This document shows, in pieces, positions 32,418-45,148 of a stretch of 64,000 nt of DNA; the stretch's first letter is position 1, and each line of letters starts with the position of its first letter. Below the pieces are notes generated by a model, which saw only the letters and a program-made list of their open reading frames with translations, did no database searches and was not told the origin of the DNA. Source of the DNA: Naematelia aurantialba (lineage: Eukaryota; Basidiomycota; Tremellomycetes; Tremellales; Naemateliaceae); contig JAKFAO010000003.1 in NCBI GenBank assembly GCA_021527695.1, positions 310,001-374,000 on the forward strand, in the 5' to 3' direction. The translations under genes and the position numbers were made by a program.

Positions 32418-35400
32418 TCATCTCCACAGATTCTGGACCACCGGACGCAGGACGATCCACGGCTCGTCCTCGGCGTCCGTAGCCTCTACTGGCGGCACAG
32501 CCCTGGCAGAATCCTCGTGTAGCCACTCTCTCCTCACCACGCCTGAATCAGACAGGAACTGTAACAGGTCGTTGACTTCCTGACGGTCGAAGTGACTCGC
32601 GACCTTTTCACGCAGATTGCGCTAGAACTCATCAGCCATGCCCAGACTGTGATCCTCCGTGCGCAAGGTTCACGCGGCTGGTCGGAAGAAGGGACTGCCA
32701 CAGGGGCAGAAGGGACGGCCACAGAGGGGGAGGATGGAGCCAGCGAACAAGCGTACCTCGATCGTGTTGGACTGATAAACGAAATACCCAATCATGGCTC
32801 GCACAGACCTCGTCCATTCTGAGACCATGATATCTCCCCATACATCCACCCATCGGCGGGGAAGACAGCGCCTTGCTTCTGCCTTCTGGAAATCGGGATC
32901 ACCACGCTCCGTTAGCACCCGCGTACGGCACGGCAGCGTCCAATCGGCCCAGTGAGTAATCGCCACCAGTCGCGCTGTATCGTATCCCGCCCAAAAGACG
33001 CGTTGTGGTCTGTCACGTGTGAGCGTGGCGATGGCTCGCTCCAGCTCGGTTACGGATAACTCCGTAGCAGCCTGTGAAGGATAAGCTGGCGGATTTATGG
33101 CTCTACTAGTCCGAGACTCACTTCTAGCTCTGCTCGCGAGATTCCGAGGGATCCACTCGCCTCGACCTCTCGGATAATGACATCAAGCCAAGACAGCGGG
33201 ACTTCGCCGATTTCTTCGCCTCTCCAAGGCACAAGTGGCCGAATCTCTTGTACGGATGGTATAGGAACTTCAGGTCGTTTGTGCGGTGGCGCAGTACGGA
33301 ACACCCTCATATTGACTTCCAAAGCGTCGTCGTCTGGTTTGCATCAGTTTGACACCAGGTCAGATTATCGCAGACTAACTGATGCGTCGGGTATTGTAGT
33401 CGCCAGGCTCGCGGTCAAGACATCCAGCGGTGGCCAAGTCAAAATCAAAGTCGACCTATAAACGTCAGCCCGATCCTCACCATACGGCCGTCACGCGACA
33501 TTCGACACACCTCGTCATTCGACACCATGTTCATCAACTCGGCTAGCTCGCCGGGTTTACCAATGACGGGCCACTGGAACCCGTTCTCCCAATCGACAAA
33601 TTGGCGGTCCAAACCTTCGGCCTCTTCGTGGAACTCTGCGGGAAATGGCCCGTCGGCTTTTTCCATCCATCTACTCGTGCGTCAGCAGATCTGTGCAGGT
33701 ATCAAGGAGAATACCGCGTACGACAGCGAAAAGACATATCGCCTTCCGTGAGACGAAGCGGCATTGTTGTGCGATAGTCTATTGATCGTCTTGTCGTCAT
33801 TCAAGCCTTGGATCTCACGGTTCATGCGATTCGAGGGAAACTCTGAGAGAAGATGATGTGCCTGAATCTGGTTGAACGTATCGTCCGGAGTAGCAATACA
33901 CATCTGGTTATCAGCGGAAATCTTAGCTCTTCACCCACCTTCATCGCAGTCCGGATGATGGCCGAGGTCCTATCCACCGTGGCAGTCGTTTTCGGCCCAA
34001 CGTCTATAAACAGCGATTTATCATTGACTCCCTGTTGTCGTCTCTCGTCCGTGAGATTGGCGATGAGCAGCTCGATGCCAGGGGGTGCCGGGTATTTGGC
34101 CTTGATTTGATTAGAAGCCAAGATCTCCGAAAGCTTTGCAGGTAGATCCGCGATATCGTCCGCCGGGGTCATTGAACTGATAATGGCCGACTGTCGCCTA
34201 GCATCCATGAGCGATGGCTTGAGTGGGAACCTCTGCAGAGACTGCACAAAACTCACAGCTGGCCTTTGTTGATCTTTGCGCGCATGAACGCGAGATGCGC
34301 CTTCAAGTCAACACTGTTTGGCTTGTTAGGAGTCGGGTCAGGCAGCTCGTCGGTCCCCCCATACTGCTTCCACAGGTGGTACCATGCTTCTTCCAGTTGT
34401 TCAAAGTACGCCTGTTTCCCGGGCAACGCCAGCTGCTTTTTGAACCGACTCAAAAGTGTTTGGTGTCCGACGTCTGGGAAAATTTGAGACATCGCACTGC
34501 GTCCCTTGTGGCCCGGTACGTCCCTGGATCGAGCTCTTATGATTGCCTCGCAGTCGATCAGGGTATCTTCTTCTTCCTTGTTCCAATTCTTCTTCCGGCG
34601 TGTCAGTCTGATAGTGGGATCTATCATAAATAATCAGCTTTGCTCGCTCCTTCAAATAATGGTGAGACTCGCCTCGCTTCGGCCGCCCAAGGCGCTTAGT
34701 CCGCTCCAGTCGCCGGCGATGGTCTCGTGTCGGTACCGCAGGCAGCTCCCCAGTCGCTAAGGGCCCCCACGCCTTTTGTCGGCGGACATACAGGCGCAGG
34801 TGTTCGTCAATGGCCTTGTTCGACAAGCTTCGATCTGCATCGCCGATGGACGATACCAACAGAGTCTGGCGAGAGACAAACTTGATCATCGGTTCCTCAA
34901 ACGGTATTCCAACACGCGTAGCCGAGTCCCGGACCCGCTGCTCCCACTCTGCAGCATGCTTGGCTCGTACCTCTGCGATCTTGACTTGCAACGATGCCTG
35001 CGCTTTGGACTGCCGTATTCGGGCCTGCTCCCTCTGAGCGATCTCACGTTCCTTTCTCAGCTTGATCCGAGTCTGGATTCGGTTCAGTCGGTCTTCGATC
35101 GCCGTTTCAGTATAGTCGACAGGCAGGGCGTTACTCCACGCGAAATCTGCAACTTGGTCTGGTTGGATGATTCGCTCATGCTTCGTCCAGTCGATGGCGT
35201 GATCCAGGGCCTGTTGCTGGGCGGGATTGGGTTGGTAGCGGTGTTGCCACTGATTTGGATGAGTCAGAATACTCCTGTCTTCGATCCGCAATTGTAGTCG
35301 ATCGGGATATGAAGCGGAAGAGTCCTGAATTGCAGGCAACACAGGCAAGGTATTCCGATCTTTCTGTAGACATGCCGCTCGGACTGCCGACCACAAGTCA

Positions 35401-38400
35401 TCGAGGTCTTCTACGCCAACAACGGGTAGAACTCCCAACAGAGGGCTAGGTTCGGTCGCGACATGATAGACAGGAACACGGTCATAAATCTCGTAGTGAG
35501 TTGCAGAGCGACGGTCCGTGGAGGTTGCAAGCATCAACGTCTCGCCTTCGACAGTGCTAGGTATGATATGCGCGACAGGAATGTCGCCAGTTTGCGGTGC
35601 CAGCATCTCTACCATCCGAAGTTGCTGCAAAGCTGATAGTAACACGCCGAATCGTTTCTTGCGCGAGTATCCCCCGAAACCACCGCGCTGCTCGGTGGCT
35701 AGATCGCTGAGCTCACGCAGCTTGGTCGATCGACCCTCGGGCGTTGATATGAGTTCCTCGAGGCGCGCATCATACCGACTCGTGGGCACGATGGCCAACC
35801 ACTCTCCGATGGTGAGTTCTTCGAAGAGCAACGGAAGCGCAATGATACGGGGGTGTCGGGATACGACATGGCGCGTGTCGGGCATGTTTGTTGCGCGGAT
35901 GATGGCTCGGTGCAGGATCTCCATACGCCGACATCGTCCTGACTGGTAGCCGAAGAGATTTGAAATGACAGTGTAGTCCCTCAACAGAGCCGTGCGACGA
36001 GACTCGTTACGTCCTGTGAAGATTTCGGTGGCAGGCATGACCCGCTGACCCAGTGATCTGCGTCTAGTCTCGGTGGTCCCTTGACTATGTAGACCCTTTG
36101 CTTCCGAGTAAGGCACTTCTGCGAGCACGACATTTGGCTTCGGCCTATACACAGTGTATATCTGGTTTGCTTGTGCGTTGAGTGACTGGATATATGCCTT
36201 GAGGGCCGCACGGTCCGTCTCGGGAAGGTACAATACCTGTTCAGGTACGACGCTGCCGGTGGAGAGTGACATTGTCGCCGTCTTTGTCGCTTTGATTCGA
36301 TTGCTGTCAATCAAGGCATTGATCGTCGCCCGAAAGTACTTCTTGTCCATGTTGTAAGCAGCTGAAGGAGCATGCGGGACATTCGATCCTGCCACCCGCT
36401 TTGTCCAGTCAGAGTGGTATGCCGACAGCTTGAAATACGTGAGAATGCCTTCGCCTTCACGAAGCGCTGCTACAACCTCGTTCATTCTCCGGATCGCTCC
36501 CAGATCCACTCGTCCACCTATAAATTACCAGTTAGCCACAACTCATTGCAATATAAGACCTACGATTACGCGTATTCGCCACTCGAGGTATCTCTACCCT
36601 GTTAGGAGTTTCTGATTGTTGTAACTTATCCTCGGTATCTGAAATGTCTCGCAGCGGAGTCCCTTCCAGGCTCCGCGCATCGGCGTCGGCGACCGTGTCA
36701 TCGGAGATAGATGGACTGGCCGGCCGCATCGTTGTAGATGTGGAAACGTCAATTGCTCCTGCAGATTTCTCCGACGCCTTCCGCTTCGTCGGTAGCTGTA
36801 CCTTGGTAGCTGCTTTGTCGACAGGGCTACCACTCTGCGACGCAGATATTGCAGTCCGCGCCTGTGCTCTGGCTCTACTCCGAGCCTGGACGCGCCTCCT
36901 CTCCTCATCCCGGATCGCCGCAGCCTCCTGTTCATCCAACTTGGTCACCTCTGCCTGAGTTTTCCTTCGTCCCTCGCCGAACGCCGTGAACACCGTAGGA
37001 AGGGCAAAGTCGACTGCAGGGGCGTCAAACTCATCAGAAAGCATTAGCAGGTGGTTTCCAGAGCTACTAGCAGGTCCAGTCGGCGGGCGCGGGGAAGACA
37101 AAGAGACCACAAATGAGCCCAGAGTGGGTGTCGGCTCATCCATGGCTTCCGCCTCTTCCACTTCGTTCCTTGCAGATTCTTCACTTGCAGGTGGAGGCGA
37201 AATTGTCGTCTTTGAAGAAGGCTGGATCGCGCTGCCCCATAGAGACTTGAGTCCCTTGCCTCTCTTCGGAGCAACGACGTTCTTGCTGTGTTCTGCCTTT
37301 TCCTTCCCCTTCTTCAACGAAACCGAGGCGTCTGGGAGGACTGGTTGGTCGCCTTTGAATGTGACTGATCTGCGAGAGGTGAAACTGGGATCAAGGGAGA
37401 AGCCAGACAGGCCCGCGTCCCGTCGTATCGATCTATGGCCGAGTAGACCTCTGATTGAGCTTGAGGAACGACTCGTGCTGCTTGTTGAGGCTCTGGCGGA
37501 TCCCGCCACCGAACTTGGCGTGAGCGTCAAGCCCAACCCAGTCCCTGATTGACCTCGACGCGATGTCGGATATGGCGTGAATGACGTTTCGTGCCGAGGG
37601 ATGGTATTGCTGTCGACACCACTCTCGGTGAGCATTGACCTTTCGATTTCTGCCACAGGAACACCGCCGGGTGCTGTACTGTTGCCAAATGAAGGTAACT
37701 CGACGACCCCCGCGATCTCCGCGACGCTGAGCATCTTGCCAGTCCTGGGCGGGGTGTCGACCACTGGTACATTATCGTCTTTCCTTGACAGATCAGAATC
37801 AATCGGCGGCTGAGGAGGCTTGGTACTTGTGCGCTCTTCCTCCATGTTGGTGATGTGTCGAGACTCTGGGATGGCTGGGACACCCTCAGAGGCGACGGCA
37901 GCCTGGCGTCTCGTCATGCGCGTCGGTCGTGATGGTGTAGCATGCCCGGCTGATGCACGCTCGTCGCCCCCGCTCAAACCAGTAACAGCTTGATAGGTAG
38001 AGTGCGAAGCCGTCTCAGATGGCCGCTCGGGTTGCGTATCAACAACGTCGACTTGGGAAGTCTTCCGTTGCTCGCGCGATTTGGTGGCCGAGGTTGAGAC
38101 CTGATCGTGCGACAAATTGGAGCCCTGGAATTGTGTAGCTGCCTCTTCATCCGGGTTGACCGGATCTCCTTCCTCTCGGGTATCCGACCGTCCTGCTGAC
38201 GCGCTGGGATTGCGAGCATCGCCTTCATCTGCTTCTTCGGGTACAAACTCGTCATTCGAAGAAGCGAGATCGTCACCTGACTCATCCTGTTCCGCCATAG
38301 TCTGCTCTAGCTTGGCTCGTTTACTTCGTCTCGGTATTGCCGCCTCAGAGTCCATCGCTGCCTTCCTTTTCGGCGCATTCGCCTTTGAGCGAGGAGGCTT

Positions 38401-41133
38401 GAACATTCCGGGCTTGCCGACGCACGGAAATTTAGCGAAGAATGCGGGGTCTTTCCCCATTTTTATCTTATCCGGTGTCGGGACCGGTGGCGGCCCTCGT
38501 CCGTCATATGCAGGCGGAGCGGGAACAAGCTTGTGGGCGTCCGGCATGTAGATGTAGATGGGAGCAAGGCCTGGCTGCGGGGGGATTTGACCGATGAGGC
38601 GCCTGTTCACCTCGCCGTCCAGATCAACGACATGTATGTACTTCCGAGGTCGGCCACGAGCTTGCGCGGTGGTGGTGTATTTGTGTGGCCTTGCCTTTTT
38701 GTATACTTGCTTTGCCGAGACAGAAGATGTAGTAGAGGTCTCAGACATGCTTTCGTCATCGTCGGAAACATCGGCGGCCTTCTTCTTACTGCCTCCTGCT
38801 TTCTTTGCGGGTTTGCTCCGACGTTTGGTTGGCCCGGGACGAGATGCTGCCGCCCCCGTCAGTGTAGCCTTGCCGAGAGCTTGGTGGAGCCTCGATAAGC
38901 TCTTGCAGTAGTCGCGGAAGTCGATGTCAGCCCAATGACCTGCTTGCGGGGGCAAAGGTGGGTACAGGGCATCGTCGACGAGGTGGCCACCCCTTGACAT
39001 CTCCTCGCGGAAGGCTTGCACGCCATGGAAACGTAGGCGGCGCTCGCGAAGCTCAGTCTCGATGGAGGACGTGATGTTGAATTGCTGCAGATGAGGCAGC
39101 GCCGTACTCCGTTCCGAGCGCAACAGGTGGAATTCTAGAGCCCGGCGAAAGTAACAGGACAAAGCCTCACTGATATCCTTGACAGCGTTAACTGGAGAGT
39201 TCTACAGTAAACCACCAAACTCACCGATATAGTTGCTCCAGTCCCACCAGCGTCTAGGATGACTTGCATTGCTTGATGTTCGATGGTCATGGTCATCGAG
39301 ACTGAGTTCTCTGCGTCGACTATTGAACGAGCTTCGCTATACTCTTCGACTGGTCGCGTGTCAGGTTCTCTCGCGAATTGCGGAGAGTTGGAACGCACCA
39401 TTCATATCGACCACCGCACTCTCTGCCACATCTTCCGCCGCGAGAGGGCGCGCTGTCAATGGTGGCTGAATGCCCTGCCGAGGTGTATTGTCCGGATTGT
39501 ATTTCACAAGTCGAAGACATTTAACACCCTTTTCGCCAACGAGTACCATCTCGACCACGCCATCGGCGAGGAGAGATTGAGTGCACTTGAGCATCATGCG
39601 CCTATGACGAAGGGCACTTTCTCCTGGCCAACCCTAGAGAAGATCAGCCAACCAGTTTCATGTCCACGCATAATGCCGACGTACGACAAGGGACAGCAGG
39701 TACTTGTTTCGCAGCAAATGGTTCTCCAGTGCTGGATGGTCAAGAATTTGAAGCAAACGCTGCTGGGGGACGATTCCCTGAGCTAGTTCGAGCTCATTCA
39801 GCGGACTGAATGACAGACCGAGCTGTGTGAGACTAGCTGAAGGTTCCTCATCATCCTCGTCTTCGGCGGCAGCCGTTGCGGATTGCGGCGCTCCCTCCGT
39901 CTGAGTTGTCGCGCCAAGTAGCTTCGCGTTTGCAGCATGCCAATTCATATTGAGGTGCTTGAAACGGTGGAAGATTACCAGATTGGTGACTGAGGAATAC
40001 AGCGTGACTGGGACTCGGACGCTGGATGGATTGTCAGTTATAGAGGTCCGCGTAGTACCCGACGTACATGAGGTCCAGCTCCATCAGTGTCTTGAGGTAG
40101 TAGTGCATGGAACCTTGGCTAGTACCAACCATAGGTCCTAGCTCGACAGTGGTGAGCCCCTTTTCGCGAGACCGCGCGACCAGCTGTATAATATGGAAGA
40201 CCAGGGGTGTTATGCGCGAAGACTGGGGTTCTTCAGCTGCGTACAGGGCGAATGAGGAAAGATCTTACCCGCTGAGGCGTTCCGGTGAGGCTTTCGTATA
40301 TGGCGTCGTCGGTACATCGCAGACGAAACCTTGAACCCCACTTTTCTACGAGTTTATCGAGATCGTAAATGGAGATCCCTTCACCGTCATCTCTGTCTAA
40401 GTATCGCCATAGGCCCCCATTGTCGTCGGATCCCGTTGCCAGGTCGGTCGCTTCCTGCCGGCTTCGCTGCGCGGTCGCGTCGGCCCCCAACTTCTGCCTC
40501 TCTTTTTGGAGGCGCTGCCTCTCGGTGACTTGCTTGCTTGTGAGATGTTCCTCTCCAGCATGCCAGAAAACAGCTTCACGCCCTCTGGCGACGAATTTCG
40601 CCGGCGTCGGTGCAGAAGAACCTTCGGCGGTGCTGGGAGGGACATAGTCCGCTGGTAACGGCACCGTTCCCAATTGGACGTGTCCTTCGTCGTCTGGAAG
40701 CGGATAAGTGGTGAGAAAGGGTCTGACGCTGGGTTGGTCGAGGAGAAGCTTGTACAGGTAGGTAAAGTAAGTCGCGTCTATGGAAGGGTCTGGTTTGGAC
40801 AAATGCCTTTGTATCGCCGCTGGCTCGGAACCTGTAGAGAAAGTCAGCGCGACACACCAAAGTCTCTCCCCCATCAATCGCCCATCAATCGCGACAAAGA
40901 AAGCATCCGAGACACCCGGGTGCTGACAGATGACTGGCAGAGTCGTGCATGCGTGCGATGATGTGCGAATACCGATATTTGCATGCGGTGCTGTCCATTT
41001 GGGGTTGGGTGCGAAAAGACGAGCGAGACATGACACACGTCTGGTTCGAACGTCCGACCAACTCAGACTCACCAATGATTCCGTCAGTCGCAATGTACTC
41101 GACACATCGTTCCAGTTGGTCGTGTAACGGCAT
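32418..41133 (-). CDS. TFC3: TFIIIC largest subunit, B-block DNA-binding protein (tau138)
   Basis: Largest gene in the window, read leftwards from ATG 41133 (MPLHDQLERCVEYIATDG) to a stop at 32418. TFIIIC binds the internal B box of tRNA genes and recruits TFIIIB for RNA polymerase III. Early exons are 41133-41073, 40831-40269, 40222-40068, 40021-39685 and one starting at 39633. The N-terminal part holds the winged-helix B-block region (GLTTVELGPMVGTSQGSMHYYLKTL). A large exon to ~36540 encodes a disordered, charged linker of several hundred residues. The next exon (from ~36509) has a second winged-helix set (KKYFRATINALIDSNRIKAT, FGYQSGRCRRMEILHRAI). Exon 34630-34255 carries RRKKNWNKEEEDTLIDCEAI. 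The C-terminus (RVFWAGYDTARLVAITHW; WIVLRPVVQNLW) is typical. There are many short introns, not all resolved. Confidence 0.9.
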
Positions 41134-41488
41134 CCCGCGAAGAGATCCGCCCTCGTAGTTGGATATTCCTCTGTGGGCCGAGTCCCATGTGTAACGAGCG
41201 ATACAGAGCAGAGGTTCGACGATAACAGCAGTTGGCGAGAACAATAAGCAACGGCGGGTCAGTTTTAGGTGACCCTGGAAGTTGCACGCCTATTTACACG
41301 CGAATGCCAGCTTCAGGCACGAGATAATTTCCGCGCTCAACCAGAATTTTATGGGATTTGCTGTATACTCTGTCACTACTTTGAGCTGCATCTTGCTGTA
41401 CACCCCGTCAGACTGTCCACCTCCCACTCACTACCTTGCATTCACACACTTGGGCCTGATCTTACGACAGGGATAATTCAGCTCGAAG
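41134..41488. promoter_or_regulatory. divergent promoter TFC3 / UTP13
   Basis: 355 bp between the start codons of a Pol III factor gene and a ribosomal small-subunit processome gene, so a common growth-linked control is plausible. No gene and no motif I would name with confidence. Confidence 0.4.
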
Positions 41489-44400
41489 ATGAATGGGACC
41501 TCCAACCGTAGAGCCCTCAAGAGCAGGTGAGTGACTGCAGAGGATGTCCCATGTACATGTTAACCTGGGCTACAGTTTTCGTGCATCGCCTCGCTCCCTT
41601 CGCCCACTGTACACTGGAGGGCCAGTACTCCTTACTAAAGACGGAGAATGGCTCATCACGACTGTCGGCGAGGAAGTCCTCATCACCGATGTAAGAACGG
41701 GACTTGGAGTCGGTCGGATACGAGGGGTAAGGCGTTCTTCCTAGTCTCGTCATGGGGAGTGACACTGAGACCTCGTCAGGACTCATCAAATATCACGTCT
41801 CTTGCTATGTCCTATCACACGACTCCGCCAACCTTGATCACGTGTCATCTTTCGACGACCATCCGCTTCTACCCCCTCCCAACAGCCCTCCCGGTCTCGC
41901 CTGAACCACCGCTCCTCTCGTATGCGCGACAACTCACCAAAGCACATTCGGCTCCCATACTGGTCTCATCCGTCTCACCAGATAACACGCTCCTAGCTAC
42001 AGGATCTTCAGACGGGAGTGTAAAGGTGTGGGACCTAGAAGGTGGCTATGTGACCCATCTGTATCGCGGACACGGCGGTCCGGTCTCCGCACTTCGATTT
42101 AGCTTCACTAGCCATCCAGGAGAGGAGCGGGTACGGATGGACCTGTTCACGGGATCGACGGACAGTCGAGTTCGCGTCTTCGATTTACGTGATGCTAGTG
42201 CTCGGGTGGTCGGAGGAAGTGGTGCTGCGAAGCCCCGGGCTGTTCTTGAAGGACACGTCAGTGTAGTCCGAGGAATCGATGTTTCGCCAGATGGGCGCTG
42301 GGCAGTCACAGGCGGGCGAGACAAGGTGGTGCTGGTGTGGGATCTGCTTGGCCAGTCGAGCGGCAACAAGGGGAAAGGCAAGGGCAAGGAGGGGCCCAAG
42401 GTGGTGCAAACGATCATCGCTCAAGAACAAGTGGAAACGCTGGGGCTGTTACCGCGCAATACGGCAGTCGGCAGAAGTGGCCAAGACGCATTGCTATGCT
42501 ATACTGGAGGAGACAAGGGCCAGCTTCGGATCTGGGATGTCTTGAAGGGCGAGGTCGTCAGCTCGATGGCCGGAGTAGAAGGTGTGGACGAGGCAGAGGC
42601 AGACGACGATGAGCAGAGGGGGATCTTGACCGCACTGTACGTCTGTTATACCTTTCTCAGGAATGGCATGCTGACGCAGACCAGATATGATCCAGTATCC
42701 GAATCCCTGATCTCCGTGCATGCGGACCAGAATATCATCTACCACTCGGTCCAGACTTCTCTTTCTACCCGACAGATCATCGGCTTTAATGACGAAATCA
42801 TCGATGCAACCTTCCTATCCCATCCGTCGTCCCTTGCATCTTCATCTTCTTCGCACTCCCACCTGGCCCTAGCCACCAATTCCAACCTGATCCGACTATA
42901 CTCGACGTCGTCGCTAGACGCTCGTCTCCTTTCCGGCCACAAAGACATGGTCCTCTGCCTGGATAGATCGCCAGACTTCGAATGGCTGGTGTCTGGCTCA
43001 AAGGACAAGACAGCACGCGTATGGGCTCCGACGGGAAACGGGGAGTGGGCGTGCATCGCAGTCTGCGAGGGTCATGCCGAGGCGGTAGGAGCAGTTGCAC
43101 TTTCCCGGAAGGGTAAACAGCGGTTCCTGTTGACTGCAAGCCAAGACCGAACGATCAAGCTGTGGGACCTCACCAATCTACCCGAATCACTCTCGTCACC
43201 CATGACACCTGTGAAACCGAAATCGCTCGCCACCATCCGCGCTCATGAAAAAGACATCAACTCTATTGACATATCGCCGAATGATCGATTCCTCGCATCG
43301 GGCTCACAAGACAAGACTGTCAAGATCTTTGCAATTGATTTCGACGAGTCGGGTGCTGGAGGGGCAAGCGGCGCGATCACGCTTGTGGGGACATGCAAGG
43401 GACACCGGCGCGGGGTGTGGACTGTGAAATTCAGCAAGGTGGACAAGGTCTTGGCGACTGGCGCAGCGGATCGGACGGTCAAGCTCTGGAGTCTGGACGA
43501 TTTAACCTGTTTAAAGGTCAGCTGTTTGATGTTCAGTCTGGTTGTCGTTGTGCTGATGAGGTTTAGACGTTTGAGGGCCACACAAACTCGGTGCTTCGGG
43601 TCGACTTTCTCTCGATGGGTCAGCAGCTCGTGACGTCGTCGTCGGACGGCCTGGTCAAGTTGTGGAACATAAGAGACGAGCAGTGTATCAAGACGTTGGA
43701 TAATCACGAGGATAAGGTGGGTCTGGGACGTTGGAGATCACGATCCTGCCTCGTGCGTTGCTCACAGAAGTAGGTCTGGGCACTGGCTGTCTCGAGCGAC
43801 GAGAAGACGATCGTTTCTGCAGGTGCAGACTCTGTAGCTACCTTTTGGGAAGACTCGACCGAGGCCGAGCAGGCAGAGAAGAACGACGCCCTCGTGCAGG
43901 CCGTCCAATCGTATGTCTCGGTTTCTCCACTGTATCTGCCCGTGATATCGTTCCTTGTGGCGTATTGCGCGTTGCTCGCTGCTTGTTGCTTGTAGCTCGT
44001 AGCTGGTGGTTGAGGCTGCTTGTAGCTAGTGGTTGAGGCTGACCATGGATAGCGAACAAGACTTTACCAACTACCTAGCACTAAAGGACTATCGCCGCGC
44101 GATCCTACTTGCCTTGGCCATGTCTCAGCCCGGCCGCCTTCTGCACCTCTTCTCCACCGTCCTGGCCGCAGCCGTACCGGGGACCTACACCGGCTCGCCC
44201 GAGGTCGACCAAGTCATCGCTTCGCTCTCTGGAAGCGACCTCGTCCGTCTTCTCAAACACGTGCGGAACTGGAACGCCAATGCGCGCACGTCCGGCGTTG
44301 CCCAGGCCATCCTGCACGCCGTGCTGCGCTTGAAATCGCCCGACCAGATCTTTGCAGCATACGAATCCGCCTCGCGCGTGCCGATTCCCGAAAAAGGCAT

Positions 44401-44704
44401 GGACGTCGACGTTGTTGATCCCAGAGTTCCAGGGGACAGAGGGGAGGACAAGCACGCAGGGCTACCAGGGTCAGCAGGGACGAAGCCCAGGCGGACAGAG
44501 GAGCGGATGGGCATGCGGGAGCTCCTGGACGGCCTCATCCCGTACTCTGAGAGACATTACCAGCGCATCGAAAAGCTTGTGCAAGAGAGCTATGTGCTCG
44601 ATTACGTGGTGGGCGAGATGGACGGAGGGCTGTTTGGCGGCGAGGTCTTGGACGTTGACGTCGACATGGACGGGACGTCCAATGGAGTGACCAACGGGCT
44701 GTAG
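41489..44704 (+). CDS. UTP13: U3 snoRNP / small-subunit processome WD40 protein Utp13 (TBL3)
   Basis: Seven exons (41489-41526, 41576-41726, 41780-42636, 42685-43516, 43567-43716, 43774-43910, 44053-44704) give 938 residues, close to the family length. Utp13 is a nucleolar t-UTP/UTP-B protein needed for 18S rRNA maturation. Tandem WD40 repeats form two propellers, with typical units such as LLATGSSDGSVKVWDLEG, WLVSGSKDKTARVW, LLTASQDRTIKLWDL, FLASGSQDKTVKIF, VLATGAADRTVKLWSL and LVTSSSDGLVKLWNI. A C-terminal Utp13 helical domain follows (QDFTNYLALKDYRRAILLAL, LLKHVRNWNANARTSGVAQ). The tail is acidic. The intron at 43911-44052 contains simple repeats of gcttgttgc/gtagct type. The gene is divergent from TFC3. 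Confidence 0.95.
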
Positions 44705-45148
44705 CAAAGAGTGGTGCCGTCCATCACAGATATGCTACGGACTGTCAGACTCGTTTAGCTTAGCCTATGGGTCATCATGCAGGTGTGGCATGCCTGTTGG
44801 CAACCTGACTTGAGACCACGGGAGACTTGCTTTCACACTGAAGACTCGCCCATTGTCACTGATGGGATACTGCAGCCAAACTACCGAGAGAGCGATGCCG
44901 AGGGAGCGATGCCGAGAGAGCGACGCCCATACACCCAAATATGTACATCTCCACGACTGGTGCTAGACAACCATGTATAAGCCAAAATCATATCCATAAT
45001 CCGTGGCCGCCAAGTGCACGCTATCACAACAACCGAGTGTAACTATGAGCGCGAGCTCGAGTCTCCACGCTACATGACTCGTAAAGTATGCGGTGTTGCT
45101 TTGACGCCTGTCAACGTGCGCATACCTCCACGTTCGGGTCCTTGCCGT
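44705..45148. other. convergent intergenic region, no gene
   Basis: 444 bp between the UTP13 stop and the stop of the Sec2-like gene. Contains a small tandem duplication (gagagcgatgccgagg, about 44887-44920). Nothing else is recognised. Confidence 0.5.

Noticed and set aside
41040..41060. Possible tRNA B box (GGTTCGAAC)
   Set aside because: No matching A box, acceptor-stem pairing or cloverleaf around it; it falls within the first intron of TFC3.
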